Counted from the stretch's first letter, positions 8,447 through 18,104 are shown. The stretch is DNA of 64,000 nucleotides from Streptococcus sp. F0442 (GCF_000314795.2 NZ_KB373314.1:269454-333453); one strand, 5' to 3'. Numbers and translations: made by a program. Notes: generated from the sequence alone by a model not told the origin.

Positions 8447-10150
8447 TTATTTCTTCTTAGGTGAGTGAACTGCCAAGCCAAGTACATCCGCAAAGGCTTC
8501 GTACATCACTTCTGAGAAGGTTGGGTGCCCATGGATGGTCTTGAGCATTTCTTCTACAGTGATTTCCATCTCAATGATAGTTGAAGCTTCGTTAATCAAT
8601 TCAGCTGCCGCTGGACCAATGATGTGAACCCCAAGAACTTCACCATATTTCTTGTCTGCAATGACTTTTACAAATCCTTGAGCCGCATCTGATGCAATGG
8701 CACGTCCGTTAGCCGCAAAGTTGAATTTACCGATTTGGATATCATATTTCTCACGAGCTTGTTCTTCTGTCAAACCAACAGCCGCAACTTCTGGAAGTGT
8801 GTAGATAGCTGCAGGAGTCAAGTTCAATTTGGCAACAGCGTGGTTTCCCTTAAGGGCATTTTCAGCCGCTACTTCACCCATACGGAAGGCAGCGTGAGCC
8901 AACATCTTCGTACCGTTGATATCACCTGGCGCATAGATACCTGGAACAGATGTTTCCATATATTCATTGACCTTGATACGACCACGGTCTAATTCAAACT
9001 CAACTTCTCCGATTCCTTCAAGATCTGGAACACGACCGATTGAAAGAAGAGCTTTGTTTGCAATGATATCGTCTTTTCCTTCAACCTTGATACGAAGTTT
9101 GCCATCTTCTTCAATGATTTCTTGCAGTTTCGTATCGGTCAAGATTGTCATACCTTTGCGTTCAAGGATCAAACGAAGGTTCTTAGATACTTCCGCATCC
9201 ATAGCTGGAACAATGCGGTCCATCATTTCAATAACAGTTACTTTTGAACCAAAGGTCATAAAGGCTTGACCAAGCTCGATACCGACAACCCCACCACCAA
9301 TGATCACAAGGCTTTCTGGGACTTCATTCATATCCAAGATGTCATCACTCGTCATTACAAGGGAAGACTCCATACCAGGAACGTTAATCTTGCTGACTTT
9401 TGAACCACCAGCAAGGATAATTTTCTTAGTTTCAAGTAACTCAGAACCATTGACCAAAACATTCTTATCTTTCGTAATGGTACCGATCCCCTTATGAACA
9501 TCCACTCCGTAGCTACGAAGAAGTCCTGCAACACCACCAACCAAAGTATTTACGACCTTGTTCTTAGTTTCAAGAACCTTGTCCATATCCACTGTGAAGC
9601 TAGGATTGTCAATGATGATCCCACGGTTTGCCGCATGACCGATATTTTCAATGATTTCAGCGTTGTGTAGGTAAGTCTTAGTTGGGATACATCCGCGGTT
9701 CAAGCAAGTTCCACCAAGTTCAGATTTTTCAACAAGAGCAACCTTACCACCCAATTGAGCCGCCTTGATAGCAGATACGTAACCAGCAGGACCACCACCA
9801 ATAACAACGATATCATAAGCATCATCGCTCTTACCATCATCGTTCGAAGCGCTTGCTGCAGGTGCTGGGCTAGCTTCTGGTGCAGTTGCTCCAGCTGTTG
9901 GGATATTTTCCCCTTCTTCACCAAGATAACCAATCACTTCTGTTACAGGAACAGTCTCGCCGTCCCCTTTCAGGATAGCGATCAAGTAACCGTCTTCTTC
10001 AGCTTCCAATTCCATGCTGACTTTGTCAGTCATGATTTCAAGGAGAATTTCTCCTTCTTTTACAAATTCGCCGACTTTTTTATTCCACTGAACGATTTGT
10101 CCTTCGGTCATATCTACGCCGGCTTTTGGCATAATTACTTCTAAGGCCAT
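8447..10150 (-). CDS. lpd: dihydrolipoyl dehydrogenase (E3) with N-terminal lipoyl domain
   Basis: Reoxidises dihydrolipoamide with NAD+ in the pyruvate/acetoin dehydrogenase complex. The 567 residues begin with a lipoyl domain (1-80; lipoylated Lys43 in IMTDKVSME), then an Ala/Pro-rich swinging arm (about 84-105), then the flavoprotein: FAD site VVIGGGPAG (about 115-123), redox Cys149/Cys154 (GGTCLNRGCIP), NAD site VIIGGGVVGIELG, and the C-terminal HGHPTFSE dyad. Since the E2 of this operon has no lipoyl domain, this E3 carries the only one in the operon. Last gene of pdhA-pdhB-pdhC-lpd. Confidence 0.96.
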   Translation of the reverse strand: MALEVIMPKAGVDMTEGQIVQWNKKVGEFVKEGEILLEIMTDKVSMELEAEEDGYLIAILKGDGETVPVTEVIGYLGEEGENIPTAGATAPEASPAPAASASNDDGKSDDAYDIVVIGGGPAGYVSAIKAAQLGGKVALVEKSELGGTCLNRGCIPTKTYLHNAEIIENIGHAANRGIIIDNPSFTVDMDKVLETKNKVVNTLVGGVAGLLRSYGVDVHKGIGTITKDKNVLVNGSELLETKKIILAGGSKVSKINVPGMESSLVMTSDDILDMNEVPESLVIIGGGVVGIELGQAFMTFGSKVTVIEMMDRIVPAMDAEVSKNLRLILERKGMTILTDTKLQEIIEEDGKLRIKVEGKDDIIANKALLSIGRVPDLEGIGEVEFELDRGRIKVNEYMETSVPGIYAPGDINGTKMLAHAAFRMGEVAAENALKGNHAVAKLNLTPAAIYTLPEVAAVGLTEEQAREKYDIQIGKFNFAANGRAIASDAAQGFVKVIADKKYGEVLGVHIIGPAAAELINEASTIIEMEITVEEMLKTIHGHPTFSEVMYEAFADVLGLAVHSPKKK

Positions 10151-10191
10151 TTTATTTCCCTCTTTTTCTTGTTTCTATTCTCTCTCGTTAA

Positions 10192-11235
10192 TTAGACCAA
10201 CATTGAAATCGGGTCTTCAATCAAGGCTTTCAAGTCTTTCATAAACTTAGCACCAGCCATACCATCTACGACACGGTGGTCAATTGTTAAACCAAGACTC
10301 ATAATTGGACGAATCACGATTTCACCATTAACTACAACAGGTTTCTCAATTGTCGAGCTAACCCCAAGAATGGCAGAGTTTGGTTGGTTGATAATCGGTC
10401 CAAAAGATTGAACACCAAACATTCCCAAGTTACTGATAGTAAAGGTTGAATTTTGCAATTCGCTTGGCGCTAATTTACCGTCCAAGGTCCGTCCGATAAC
10501 GTCCTTGAAGGCTACCACCAACTCTGATAAAGTCATCTTTTCTGCGTTATAGACAACCGGTGTCATCAGCCCATTGTCCATCCCAACCGCCATAGCCAAG
10601 TTGACATAGTTGTGAGTGATGATGGTTTTGCCATCTTCCGTCAATGACGCATTGATGTATGGATGTTTCATCAAGGTCTTAACCACTGCTAGAGAAAGCA
10701 AATCTGTTACAGTGACTTTCTTGCCAGTTGCTTCCATGATTGGATCCAATACTTTCTTACGAAGGGCCAACATTTGAGACATATCGACGTCATAGTTCAA
10801 TGTAAAGGTTGGTGCTGTCAAATAAGATTCTACCATCCGTTGAGCGATTACCTTCCGCATTGGTGTCATCGGAATTCGCTCGATTTCACCATAAGGTGTC
10901 ACATTATCTGGAGCTTCCTCCACCTTCTCGATTTGAGCAGGTGACTTAATGGTATCCTTCTCAATATTTTCAGGAAGGAAAGCAAGGACGTCCTTCTTCA
11001 TGATCTTGCCACGATGACCAGTTCCTTGGATTTCTTGCCAAGCAATATTGTGTTCTAAAGCAATTCGTTTTGCAAGTGGTGAAATGCGAACCACATTTGT
11101 GTCTTTATATGTTTCCACGTCTTCTTTGTGGACACGACCGTTTGCGCCTGAACCAGAAACATCATAGAGGTTGATCCCAAGATCATCCGCTAATTTTCTA
11201 GCCGCAGGAGTCGCTCTTAGCTTATCATCAGCCAT
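10192..11235 (-). CDS. pdhC: dihydrolipoamide acetyltransferase (E2) without a lipoyl domain
   Basis: Transfers the acyl group from lipoamide to CoA and forms the core of the complex. At 347 residues it is short: it starts directly with a peripheral-subunit-binding domain (ATPAARKLADDLGI, about 8-42), has a second one (ISPLAKRIALEHNI, about 51-85), then the catalytic domain (about 115-347) with DHRVVDG (319-325; His320). The usual N-terminal lipoyl domain is missing and is instead on lpd. The same layout is known from pneumococcal E2/E3. GGAGAGG precedes the ATG. A 331-bp gap with tandem hairpin repeats separates it from pdhB. Confidence 0.95.
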   Translation of the reverse strand: MADDKLRATPAARKLADDLGINLYDVSGSGANGRVHKEDVETYKDTNVVRISPLAKRIALEHNIAWQEIQGTGHRGKIMKKDVLAFLPENIEKDTIKSPAQIEKVEEAPDNVTPYGEIERIPMTPMRKVIAQRMVESYLTAPTFTLNYDVDMSQMLALRKKVLDPIMEATGKKVTVTDLLSLAVVKTLMKHPYINASLTEDGKTIITHNYVNLAMAVGMDNGLMTPVVYNAEKMTLSELVVAFKDVIGRTLDGKLAPSELQNSTFTISNLGMFGVQSFGPIINQPNSAILGVSSTIEKPVVVNGEIVIRPIMSLGLTIDHRVVDGMAGAKFMKDLKALIEDPISMLV

Positions 11236-11250
11236 GACCTCTCCTATTCT

Positions 11251-11500
11251 ATTATAAGATACTAAGGGCGTTAAAAGTCAAAGTGAAAATAGGAAACTTG
11301 ACGAAGAAACTTTAGTTTCTAGGAAAGTTTATCTTTTTCACACAGACTTTAGCCCGAGTTCAATTATATGATGCAAAGGGCGTTTAAAAGCGTCCGAAAA
11401 ATAGGAAATCAACGCAGACTTCGATGAAGTCAAGGAGATTTATCTTTTTTCCGAGCTTTTAGCCCGTGCTCTAATCTTAGATATCAAGGACGCAGAGAAC
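11251..11500. repeat. tandem ~112-bp hairpin repeats between pdhB and pdhC
   Basis: Two full units (about 11251-11361 and 11363-11476) and the start of a third (about 11477-11500) fill the gap. Each opens with ATTATA(A/T)GAT followed by AAGGGCGTTTAAAAG-like sequence and closes with TTTAGCCCG-like sequence, and folds into a long imperfect hairpin (CCC...GGG ends, with AGGAAACTT/AAGTTTCCT-like inner arms). On the minus strand each unit ends with a TATAAT-like hexamer; the one nearest pdhC is 19 bp from TTGACT, a possible internal promoter. No ORF present. Confidence 0.8.
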
Positions 11501-11547
11501 TTTGCATCGATAGATACAAAGTTTCTTCGTCTGATTCAATAGATGCC

Positions 11548-11565
11548 ACATAATTTAAATTATGT
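11548..11565. repeat. 18-bp AT-rich perfect palindrome after pdhB
   Basis: ACATAATTTAAATTATGT lies one base beyond the pdhB stop codon. It matches the core of the palindrome that follows xerS (ACATAAT-N4-ATTATGT). It may be a weak transcript end or a processing site. Confidence 0.6.
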
Positions 11566-11566
11566 A

Positions 11567-12559
11567 TCATTCTTTATTATACGTTTTCCGAATGGCATCT
11601 TTGATGCTTGCAACTGTTGGAATCATTGCATTTTCAAGGTTTTGTGCGTAAGGCATTGGCACATCTTCCCCCGCACAACGACGGATGGGTGCATCCAGGT
11701 AATCAAATGCTTCTGATTCAGAAATGATAGCTGAGATTTCACCGATATAACCACTTGTTTTATGGGCATCATTGACAAGGACGACTTTCCCTGTTTTCTT
11801 AACAGAATTAATAATAATCTCTTTATCAAGTGGAACCAAGGTACGTGGGTCTACTACTTCTACTGAAATGCCTTCTTCAGCTAATTCTTCAGCTGCTTGC
11901 ATGACACGACGAAGCATTTTCCCGTAGGTTACGACAGTGACATCAGTACCCTCACGTTTGATTTCTCCGACACCAAGTGGAATAGTATAGTCGGGATCAA
12001 CAGGAACTTCCCCTTTTTGGTTGAATTCTGATTTGTACTCAAGAATGATAACGGGGTTGTTATCACGGATAGAAGACTTGAGAAGTCCTTTCATATCCGC
12101 TGGAGTTCCCGGAGCAACAACTTTCAAACCAGGAATATGGGTAAACCATGATTCCAAAGATTGGGAGTGTTGAGCTGCAGATCCAACTCCGTTACCGGCA
12201 GCACAGCGAATGGTCATCGGTACTTGCCCTTTTCCACCAAACATGTAGCGCGTCTTCGCAGCTTGGTTGACGATAGCATCCATGGCAATCACTGAGAAAT
12301 CCATGAAGGTCATATCAACGATTGGACGAAGTCCGGTCATGGCTGCACCAGCTGCAGCACCTGAGATAGCAGCCTCCGAAATTGGACAGTCACGAATACG
12401 TTCTGGACCGAATTCCTCTAGCATCCCTACGGAAGTTCCGAAGTCTCCACCAAAAACTCCGACATCTTCCCCCATCAACAATACATTTTCGTCGCGACGC
12501 ATTTCCTCAGACATAGCAAGGATAATGGTATCGCGGAAAGACATTAATTTTGTTTCCAT
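11567..12559 (-). CDS. pdhB: pyruvate/acetoin dehydrogenase E1 component beta subunit
   Basis: Together with PdhA forms the thiamine-diphosphate E1 that decarboxylates the 2-oxo acid (or cleaves acetoin) and acylates lipoamide. The 330 residues match the transketolase pyrimidine-binding domain (MGEDVGVFGG near 29-38, ISEAAISGAAAGAA) and the C-terminal transketolase domain (VTVVTYGKM, EVVDPRTLVPLD). It starts 16 bases after the pdhA stop. Substrate choice between pyruvate and acetoin cannot be settled from sequence; position beside lplA and lpd fits either. Confidence 0.95.
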   Translation of the reverse strand: METKLMSFRDTIILAMSEEMRRDENVLLMGEDVGVFGGDFGTSVGMLEEFGPERIRDCPISEAAISGAAAGAAMTGLRPIVDMTFMDFSVIAMDAIVNQAAKTRYMFGGKGQVPMTIRCAAGNGVGSAAQHSQSLESWFTHIPGLKVVAPGTPADMKGLLKSSIRDNNPVIILEYKSEFNQKGEVPVDPDYTIPLGVGEIKREGTDVTVVTYGKMLRRVMQAAEELAEEGISVEVVDPRTLVPLDKEIIINSVKKTGKVVLVNDAHKTSGYIGEISAIISESEAFDYLDAPIRRCAGEDVPMPYAQNLENAMIPTVASIKDAIRKTYNKE

Positions 12560-12575
12560 AATTCTCTACTCCCCC

Positions 12576-13544
12576 TTAGTCTGCGTAAATATCTTCGAAA
12601 GCTGATTCGAGTGGAGGGAATGGGCTTTCTTCCGCAAATTTCACTGAAGCTTCAACGGCATCTTTCACTTCTTCTTGAATCTGATCCAATTCTTCTGCGC
12701 TCGCAATTTCATTTTCAAGGAGATACTTACGAAGATTTTCAATCGGATCTTTCTTCTTCCACTCTTCGACTTCTTCACGAGTCCGGTATTTACCAGGGTC
12801 AGATGAAGAATGACCAAGCCAACGATAGGTGACACTTTCGATCAAGACAGGACCTTTACCGGAGCGGACGTGTTCAACAGCTTTTTGGAATCCTTCATAG
12901 ACATCAATGACGTTGTTACCATCAGGAATAAACATTCCTGGAATTCCGTAAGCAGCACTACGCTCATGAATGTGCTGGATATTGGTCATTTTCTTAATGT
13001 CAGCAGAGATTCCATAACCATTATTAATACAGTAGAAAATTACTGGTAGGTTCCAGATGGAAGCCATATTGACCGCTTCATGGAAGACACCTTCATTGGT
13101 TGCACCATCCCCAAAGAAGCAGACAACAATCTTACCAGTCTTATGCATTTGTTGAGTAAGGGCAGCCCCTACAGCAATCCCCATACCACCACCAACGATA
13201 CCGTTGGCACCAAGGTTACCAGCATCCAGGTCAGCGATATGCATAGAGCCTCCCTTCCCTTTACAAGTACCAGTATACTTACCAAGGATTTCAGCCATCA
13301 TGCCATTCAGGTCGATACCTTTAGCGATCGCTTGACCGTGACCACGGTGGTTAGATGTCAGCAAATCGTCATCGTTTAAAGCCAGCATCGCTCCAACGTT
13401 TGCTGCTTCTTCCCCAACAGAAAAGTGCGTCATTCCTGGCACTTTCCCTTTTTTTACTAACTGTGCAATTTTTAAGTCCATGCGACGGATTTCTTCCATT
13501 TTACGGAACATTTCCAATAAGAGACTTTTGTCTAATGTTGCCAT
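12576..13544 (-). CDS. pdhA: pyruvate/acetoin dehydrogenase E1 component alpha subunit
   Basis: A 322-residue thiamine-diphosphate subunit. The ThDP/Mg motif is visible as GDGATNEGVFHEAVNMA...CINN (about 160-190), preceded by GKGGSMHIAD, with the regulatory-type loop RWLGHSSSDPGKYR near 237-250. First gene of the four-gene operon, with a strong promoter upstream. In streptococci this set is annotated as pyruvate or as acetoin dehydrogenase; both names may be met. Confidence 0.95.
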   Translation of the reverse strand: MATLDKSLLLEMFRKMEEIRRMDLKIAQLVKKGKVPGMTHFSVGEEAANVGAMLALNDDDLLTSNHRGHGQAIAKGIDLNGMMAEILGKYTGTCKGKGGSMHIADLDAGNLGANGIVGGGMGIAVGAALTQQMHKTGKIVVCFFGDGATNEGVFHEAVNMASIWNLPVIFYCINNGYGISADIKKMTNIQHIHERSAAYGIPGMFIPDGNNVIDVYEGFQKAVEHVRSGKGPVLIESVTYRWLGHSSSDPGKYRTREEVEEWKKKDPIENLRKYLLENEIASAEELDQIQEEVKDAVEASVKFAEESPFPPLESAFEDIYAD

Positions 13545-13580
13545 TATTTCGCCTTTCTTAGCATTTATTCATTCTCTTTT

Positions 13581-13609
13581 ATTCTAGCCAAAAATGAAAG
13601 CACTGTCAA
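13581..13609 (-). promoter_or_regulatory. pdhA operon promoter
   Basis: On the minus strand, TTGACA (13604-13609), an exact 17-bp spacer and TAGAAT (13581-13586), about 37 bases before the start codon. A further TATAAT-like hexamer lies near 13678 but lacks a good -35. Confidence 0.8.
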
Positions 13610-13729
13610 AACAAATGCTCATTTCCTTTCACAAACTAATCCGTCTAGAACACTGATAGATATGAATTCCCAAACTATTATATAAAAGATTCACAAACTT
13701 AAATACTGAACTGCCCTTACTAATTTTGC

Positions 13730-13761
13730 AATAAAAAACCGATAGGAGAACACCTATCGGT
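13730..13761 (-). terminator. terminator of the ATP-grasp/esterase genes
   Basis: Perfect 9-bp stem ACCGATAGG/CCTATCGGT (13738-13761) with a T-run on the minus strand, 6 bases after the stop at 13768. Confidence 0.85.
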
Positions 13762-13767
13762 AAGATT

Positions 13768-14933
13768 TTATTCAGCGCGTTGGCCAAAATCATGAATCAT
13801 TTGTTCTAACTCTTCACGACTTGGCGTTGTTAACATGTAGAGGTAGTCCCCTTGAAGTTCCGCAAAGGCTGCAGGCATGTCTTTTTTCACTCGGAATTGA
13901 TGCTGGTATTTTGCTAAAACTTCTTCCTCTGAAAGGACATAGGCTGCATTGGCACGGCGTGAAGTCGCCAAACAATAAAGTGGCTCAAACTCAGAAGCTG
14001 GGAAAGGTTCGCCGGCTACAAGGGCCGCGTAGCCTCTGTACAAGTCGATAGAGTGAGCATAATTGTAAAATCGATGGTAAAGCCACCTGCTGGGCGATTA
14101 TTGTACTCGATCGCAATATAGTCATCCCCATCGCGGAAGAACTCAATATGGAAGAAACGCTCCTTCATTCCAAAAGCTTTGACAATCGCTTCTCCGTATT
14201 GACGCAATTTTGGATCCATCTCTTTGAGGACATAATAAGAATTGTCCATCTTGTAGAGCATTAAGTCAAGTGGCGTATAGGCATAGTCAAAAGTAGTTGA
14301 GAAGACAATGTTACCATCGCGATCGACCAGACCATCGAAGGTACAAATCTCGCTAGAAGTGACGAATTTCTCAAAGAAGTACTCCGTATGTCCATCCCAT
14401 TCAGCTTTAAAATGGTCGACATCTTCTGGTGTTTCAAGTTTAAAGGTCGCTGCTGCACCTACTCCATTATCAGGCTTGGCAATCAATGGCAACCCAATCT
14501 TCTTCACAGCCTTGTCGATATCTTTTTCTGCTTTTACCACAGCACCAGGAACGACAGGAACTCCTGCTTTCTTGAAGAGTTTTTTCATTTCTGATTTAAA
14601 CTTGGTTTTCTTCAAATCTTTAGGTTTGGCCCCAAAGACATTAAATTGCTCACGAAGTGCCGCATCCAATTCCAACCAGTATTCATTATGAGACTCGATG
14701 CGATCGATTGGGCCGTGTTTATAGAACAGAAAGGCTGTTGCACGCTTCACTTCATCTAAGTCTTCCATATTTTCTACACGGAAATACTCTGTCAAACTAT
14801 TGCGCAAAGGCTCATCTAACTGTTCGTACGGCTCTTGACCAATCCCCAAGACAGTGATTCCTTTGTTAGCTAGTTCAATGGTGAATTGTTGGAAATTTTG
14901 TGGATAATAAGGTGAAATAACAAGATAATTCAT
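13768..14933 (-). pseudogene. ATP-grasp protein, frameshifted
   Basis: The reading frame from 14933 gives 305 residues of an ATP-grasp (carbamoyl-phosphate-synthetase-like) protein with the nucleotide-binding part (PGAVVKAEKDIDKA, LIAKPDNGVGAAATF) and metal site FHIEFFRD...AIEYNNRPAGG, then runs out of frame shortly after GGFTIDF. A second frame (13768-14043) continues as YRGYAALVAGEPFP to the natural end. One T missing from the run at 14067-14070 (AAAA on the plus strand) explains it: with TTTTT the joined text reads GGFTIDFYNYAHSIDLYRGY. The repaired product would be about 388 aa. It is either a real inactivation, a phase-variable tract or a sequencing slip. It is the last gene of a set with two esterases. 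Ligase substrate unknown. Confidence 0.85.
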
Positions 14934-14955
14934 AGAAGTCTCCTCCCTTTTTGAC

Positions 14956-15696
14956 TTATAGATACATTTGTCCTAAGAAATATGGCATTTGCTTGCGCCA
15001 CCAGTCCCAATCATGGGCTACATCGTGTCCCCATTCAGCAAACCAAGCAGGAATATTTTTCTGGTCAAAGGCTTCTTTCAGTTTGTAGAAAGATGGTAGG
15101 CCATCCTGTTCCCAAGCGCCAAGACCGGTACAAACGACAATCTCCGCCTGACGGTAACGGTCGATAAACCAGCCATCATTTTGATGCCAAATGTAATCAG
15201 ATGGAGAATTTTGGTAAATCGCTTCATCCCCACCAAACTCACCAACAAAGAAACGAGCATCATAGATACCACTCAAAGCTACAACTTTGTTGAAAACATC
15301 TGGATGTTGCAAGAAGAAATTAAGGGCATGGTAGGCTCCCATAGAGCAACCGGTTGTCATCATTGGGTCAAACCAACCCGTTTTGTGCTTAATGAAAGGA
15401 ATGGCTTCTTCAATCACGTAGCGTTCATAGGCACGATGCATTTCTGCACGGTCGTGAGGGTTTTTCCAATTACAAAGCCAGCTTTCACTATCGACACTTG
15501 AAAGGGTGAAAAATTGAACCCGTCCTTCTTCGATGAACTGAGCACAGGCATCAATCATACCAAAATCATAGTATTCGTTATGGCTTCCACCTGATGAAGC
15601 GAAGACCACTACAGGAATCCCTGCATGTCCATAACGGTTTAGATACATTTCGCGGTTAAGTTGACCACTCCAGTGGCTTAGATGTTCAATATTCAT
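14956..15696 (-). CDS. esterase family protein (alpha/beta hydrolase)
   Basis: A 246-residue protein of the esterase-D-like family. The nucleophile elbow is GCSMGAY (Ser118); the conserved FASSGGSHNEYYDF near 33-46 supplies the oxyanion region, and the likely catalytic His is in GHDVAHDWDWW near the C-terminus. No signal peptide, so cytoplasmic. It lies between a related esterase (15735) and the ATP-grasp gene, 22 bases before the latter, probably in one transcript. Substrate unknown. Confidence 0.85.
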   Translation of the reverse strand: MNIEHLSHWSGQLNREMYLNRYGHAGIPVVVFASSGGSHNEYYDFGMIDACAQFIEEGRVQFFTLSSVDSESWLCNWKNPHDRAEMHRAYERYVIEEAIPFIKHKTGWFDPMMTTGCSMGAYHALNFFLQHPDVFNKVVALSGIYDARFFVGEFGGDEAIYQNSPSDYIWHQNDGWFIDRYRQAEIVVCTGLGAWEQDGLPSFYKLKEAFDQKNIPAWFAEWGHDVAHDWDWWRKQMPYFLGQMYL

Positions 15697-15734
15697 AGGT
15701 TCCCTCTTTCTTTATGATAAAAATTTAAAAGCTT

Positions 15735-16562
15735 CTAGTCCCACTTCTCTGCTAAGAAACGCAGACATTCCGGTAAATGCTCTGCCCAGGCCTCTTCATG
15801 GTGGATAGCTCCAGACTGAATCCGAATGGCGATATTTTCTAAAGCTACTCCTTGTTGAATGACATCATGATAGTAACGAAGAGATGAGTCAATATAGGCT
15901 TGCTTGATATTCCCTGCCATCAGGGTTTTATCTGTATCATCCGCCTCTTCAGTCCCCACATAGATGTAGATACGTTGATCTGCATAAAGGTTCTTCCGCT
16001 CAATATAGCGGTCAAAAGTCTCTTGGTGTAACCAGTTAGCAGATGAGAAGACTCCCAGACAACCGATTTGGTCTTGGTATTCCAAGCCCAAAAATTGGGT
16101 AATATTTCCACCAAGCGACGAGCCAATCATGGCTGTATGTTCTCGATCAGCAAGCGTTCGATATTCTTGATCAATGAAAGGTTTGACCACTTCCATAACG
16201 AACTCTCCGTACTCAATACCCTTGCCACCAAATTGCATCCCAGGGATATTGGATTCCTTGTATTTCCAGGCAGAGTATTCGTTCATACGCTGTAAGCCAT
16301 CATTATCAATCGCAACAACAATCATCCGACTAATATCGGGATTCCGCTTAATGGCTGGAATGACCTTCCAAGAGTGACCTACATAGGCCTCCTTGCTATA
16401 GAAGACATTTTGCCCATCATGAAAATAAACCACAGGGTAGCGTCGATCGGTATCTGTTTCATAATTCTTAGGTAATAAGACTCGCACACGACGGAGTTTT
16501 CCGGTATAAGGCACTTTCAACTCGTGTGTCTTCATATCTAAATAAAAATAGGAATTGTTCAT
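15735..16562 (-). CDS. esterase family protein (enterochelin-esterase-like hydrolase)
   Basis: A 275-residue alpha/beta hydrolase with RYPVVYFHDGQNVF (about 41-54), nucleophile GSSLGG (Ser149) and a C-terminal His in IHHEEAWAEHLP. A short N-terminal beta-rich part precedes the hydrolase fold, as in enterochelin-esterase relatives. First gene of the esterase/esterase/ATP-grasp set; pairing of two esterases with an ATP-grasp ligase suggests synthesis and breakdown of one ester or amide, which is inference. Confidence 0.85.
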   Translation of the reverse strand: MNNSYFYLDMKTHELKVPYTGKLRRVRVLLPKNYETDTDRRYPVVYFHDGQNVFYSKEAYVGHSWKVIPAIKRNPDISRMIVVAIDNDGLQRMNEYSAWKYKESNIPGMQFGGKGIEYGEFVMEVVKPFIDQEYRTLADREHTAMIGSSLGGNITQFLGLEYQDQIGCLGVFSSANWLHQETFDRYIERKNLYADQRIYIYVGTEEADDTDKTLMAGNIKQAYIDSSLRYYHDVIQQGVALENIAIRIQSGAIHHEEAWAEHLPECLRFLAEKWD

Positions 16563-16655
16563 TGTCAGAAAACTCTCTATATTCTAAATTTTATTCATTA
16601 TACCATTTTTAGAAGAAAAAGTCTGGATTTTCTCCAAACTTTTTCACTTCATACA

Positions 16656-17990
16656 CTATTTTTCCATAAATTGGGCCAAATCTTCTAAAGAACGTTCGGC
16701 AATTTTTTCATAGCGTTCTTTCTTATCTCGAATGCGTGGGCCTTCTAGCTCCTTGATTATCCCGAAGTTGACATTCATGGGTTGGAAATGCTTGCTGTCA
16801 GCATGGGTGATATAGTGGGCTAAACTTCCGATAGCAGTTGTTTCAGGGAACACAAGTGCTTCTTCCCCATTAAAGAGACGAGCTGCATTAATCCCAGCCA
16901 CCAAACCTGAAGCTGCCGACTCGACATAGCCTTCTACCCCTGTCATTTGACCTGCAAAGAAGAGGTTGGCTTGTTTCTTCGAACGGTAGGTTTGTTCAAG
17001 CAGATTTGGAGAATCCATGTAAGAGTTGCGGTGCATGACTCCGTATCTCACAAACTCCGCATTTTCCAAACCTGGAATCATTTGGAAGACTCGTTTTTGC
17101 TCACCCCATTTGAGATGCGTTTGGAAACCAACGATATTGTAAAGACTTCCCGCTGCATTGTCTTGGCGTAACTGAACGACTGCGTATGGGGTCTTAAACT
17201 CCCCATCACGAGGTCCTTTGTAGTCATCCGGATACTCGAGCCCAACTGGCTTCATGGGACCATAGAGCATCGTTTTGATGCCGCGTTTAGCCATGACTTC
17301 AATTGGCATACAACCTTCGAAATACTTTTCTTTTTCAAAAGAGCTGAGCGGGGCTTCTTCCGCATTCACCAAAGCCTCATGGAAGTCCATAAACTCTTGT
17401 TTGGTCATGGGACAGTTGAGATAGGCTGCTTCTCCCTTGTCATAGCGTGATTTGAGATAAACCTTGTCCATATCGACCGTATTGACATCGATGATCGGAG
17501 CCGCTGCATCGTAGAAATAGAAGCCATCGCCACCATTGAGGGCATGGATCTTTTCTGCCAAGGCATCGCTGGTTAGAGGACCCGTTGCGACCACTGTGAT
17601 CGCATCTGTAGGCAATTCTGTAATTTCATCGCGAATGACTTCAATGAGCGGGTGTTGGGACACCTTTTCCGTCACTCGGCTAGCAAAGCCTTCCCGGTCC
17701 ACAGCAAGAGCTCCACCGGCAGGTACCCGAGTCGCTTCTGCTGCTTCAAGAATGACCGAACCCAAGCAACGCATTTCTTCTTTGAGGAGCCCGACAGCAT
17801 TGGTTAACGAATCCCCACGAAGAGAGTTGGAACAGACTAACTCAGCAAAATTGTCTGTTTTATGTTGCGGAGTAGATTTGACCCCACGCATTTCATAGAG
17901 CTTGACCGGAATTCCCTGTTGGGCAATCTGATAAGCCGCTTCCGAGCCAGCAAGGCCCGCACCGATAACATTGATATAAGATTGAGACAT
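16656..17990 (-). CDS. trmFO: tRNA uracil-54 C5-methyltransferase (folate/FAD-dependent)
   Basis: Makes m5U54 in tRNA using methylene-tetrahydrofolate and FADH2. The 444-residue protein begins [19 protein letters not shown], the FAD-binding Rossmann motif, and contains [13 protein letters not shown] and the conserved [17 protein letters not shown]. The start at 17990 is chosen over an upstream in-frame start at 18059 because it begins just before the Rossmann strand, has AGAGG upstream and gives the usual family length. Formerly called gid. Confidence 0.96.
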   Translation of the reverse strand: MSQSYINVIGAGLAGSEAAYQIAQQGIPVKLYEMRGVKSTPQHKTDNFAELVCSNSLRGDSLTNAVGLLKEEMRCLGSVILEAAEATRVPAGGALAVDREGFASRVTEKVSQHPLIEVIRDEITELPTDAITVVATGPLTSDALAEKIHALNGGDGFYFYDAAAPIIDVNTVDMDKVYLKSRYDKGEAAYLNCPMTKQEFMDFHEALVNAEEAPLSSFEKEKYFEGCMPIEVMAKRGIKTMLYGPMKPVGLEYPDDYKGPRDGEFKTPYAVVQLRQDNAAGSLYNIVGFQTHLKWGEQKRVFQMIPGLENAEFVRYGVMHRNSYMDSPNLLEQTYRSKKQANLFFAGQMTGVEGYVESAASGLVAGINAARLFNGEEALVFPETTAIGSLAHYITHADSKHFQPMNVNFGIIKELEGPRIRDKKERYEKIAERSLEDLAQFMEK

Positions 17991-18104
17991 GACACTAATA
18001 CCTCTTTGGGTGGAATCGAAATCCATAGTAAAATACACTGGACTGTTTGACACCCACAAATCTTTCTAATTTTCTACTCGGTCTATTATACCAAAAAGCC
18101 AGGT

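Noticed and set aside
17991..18059. N-terminal extension of trmFO
   Set aside because: The extra 23 residues precede the Rossmann strand, are not typical of the family, and the start at 17990 has a good ribosome site.
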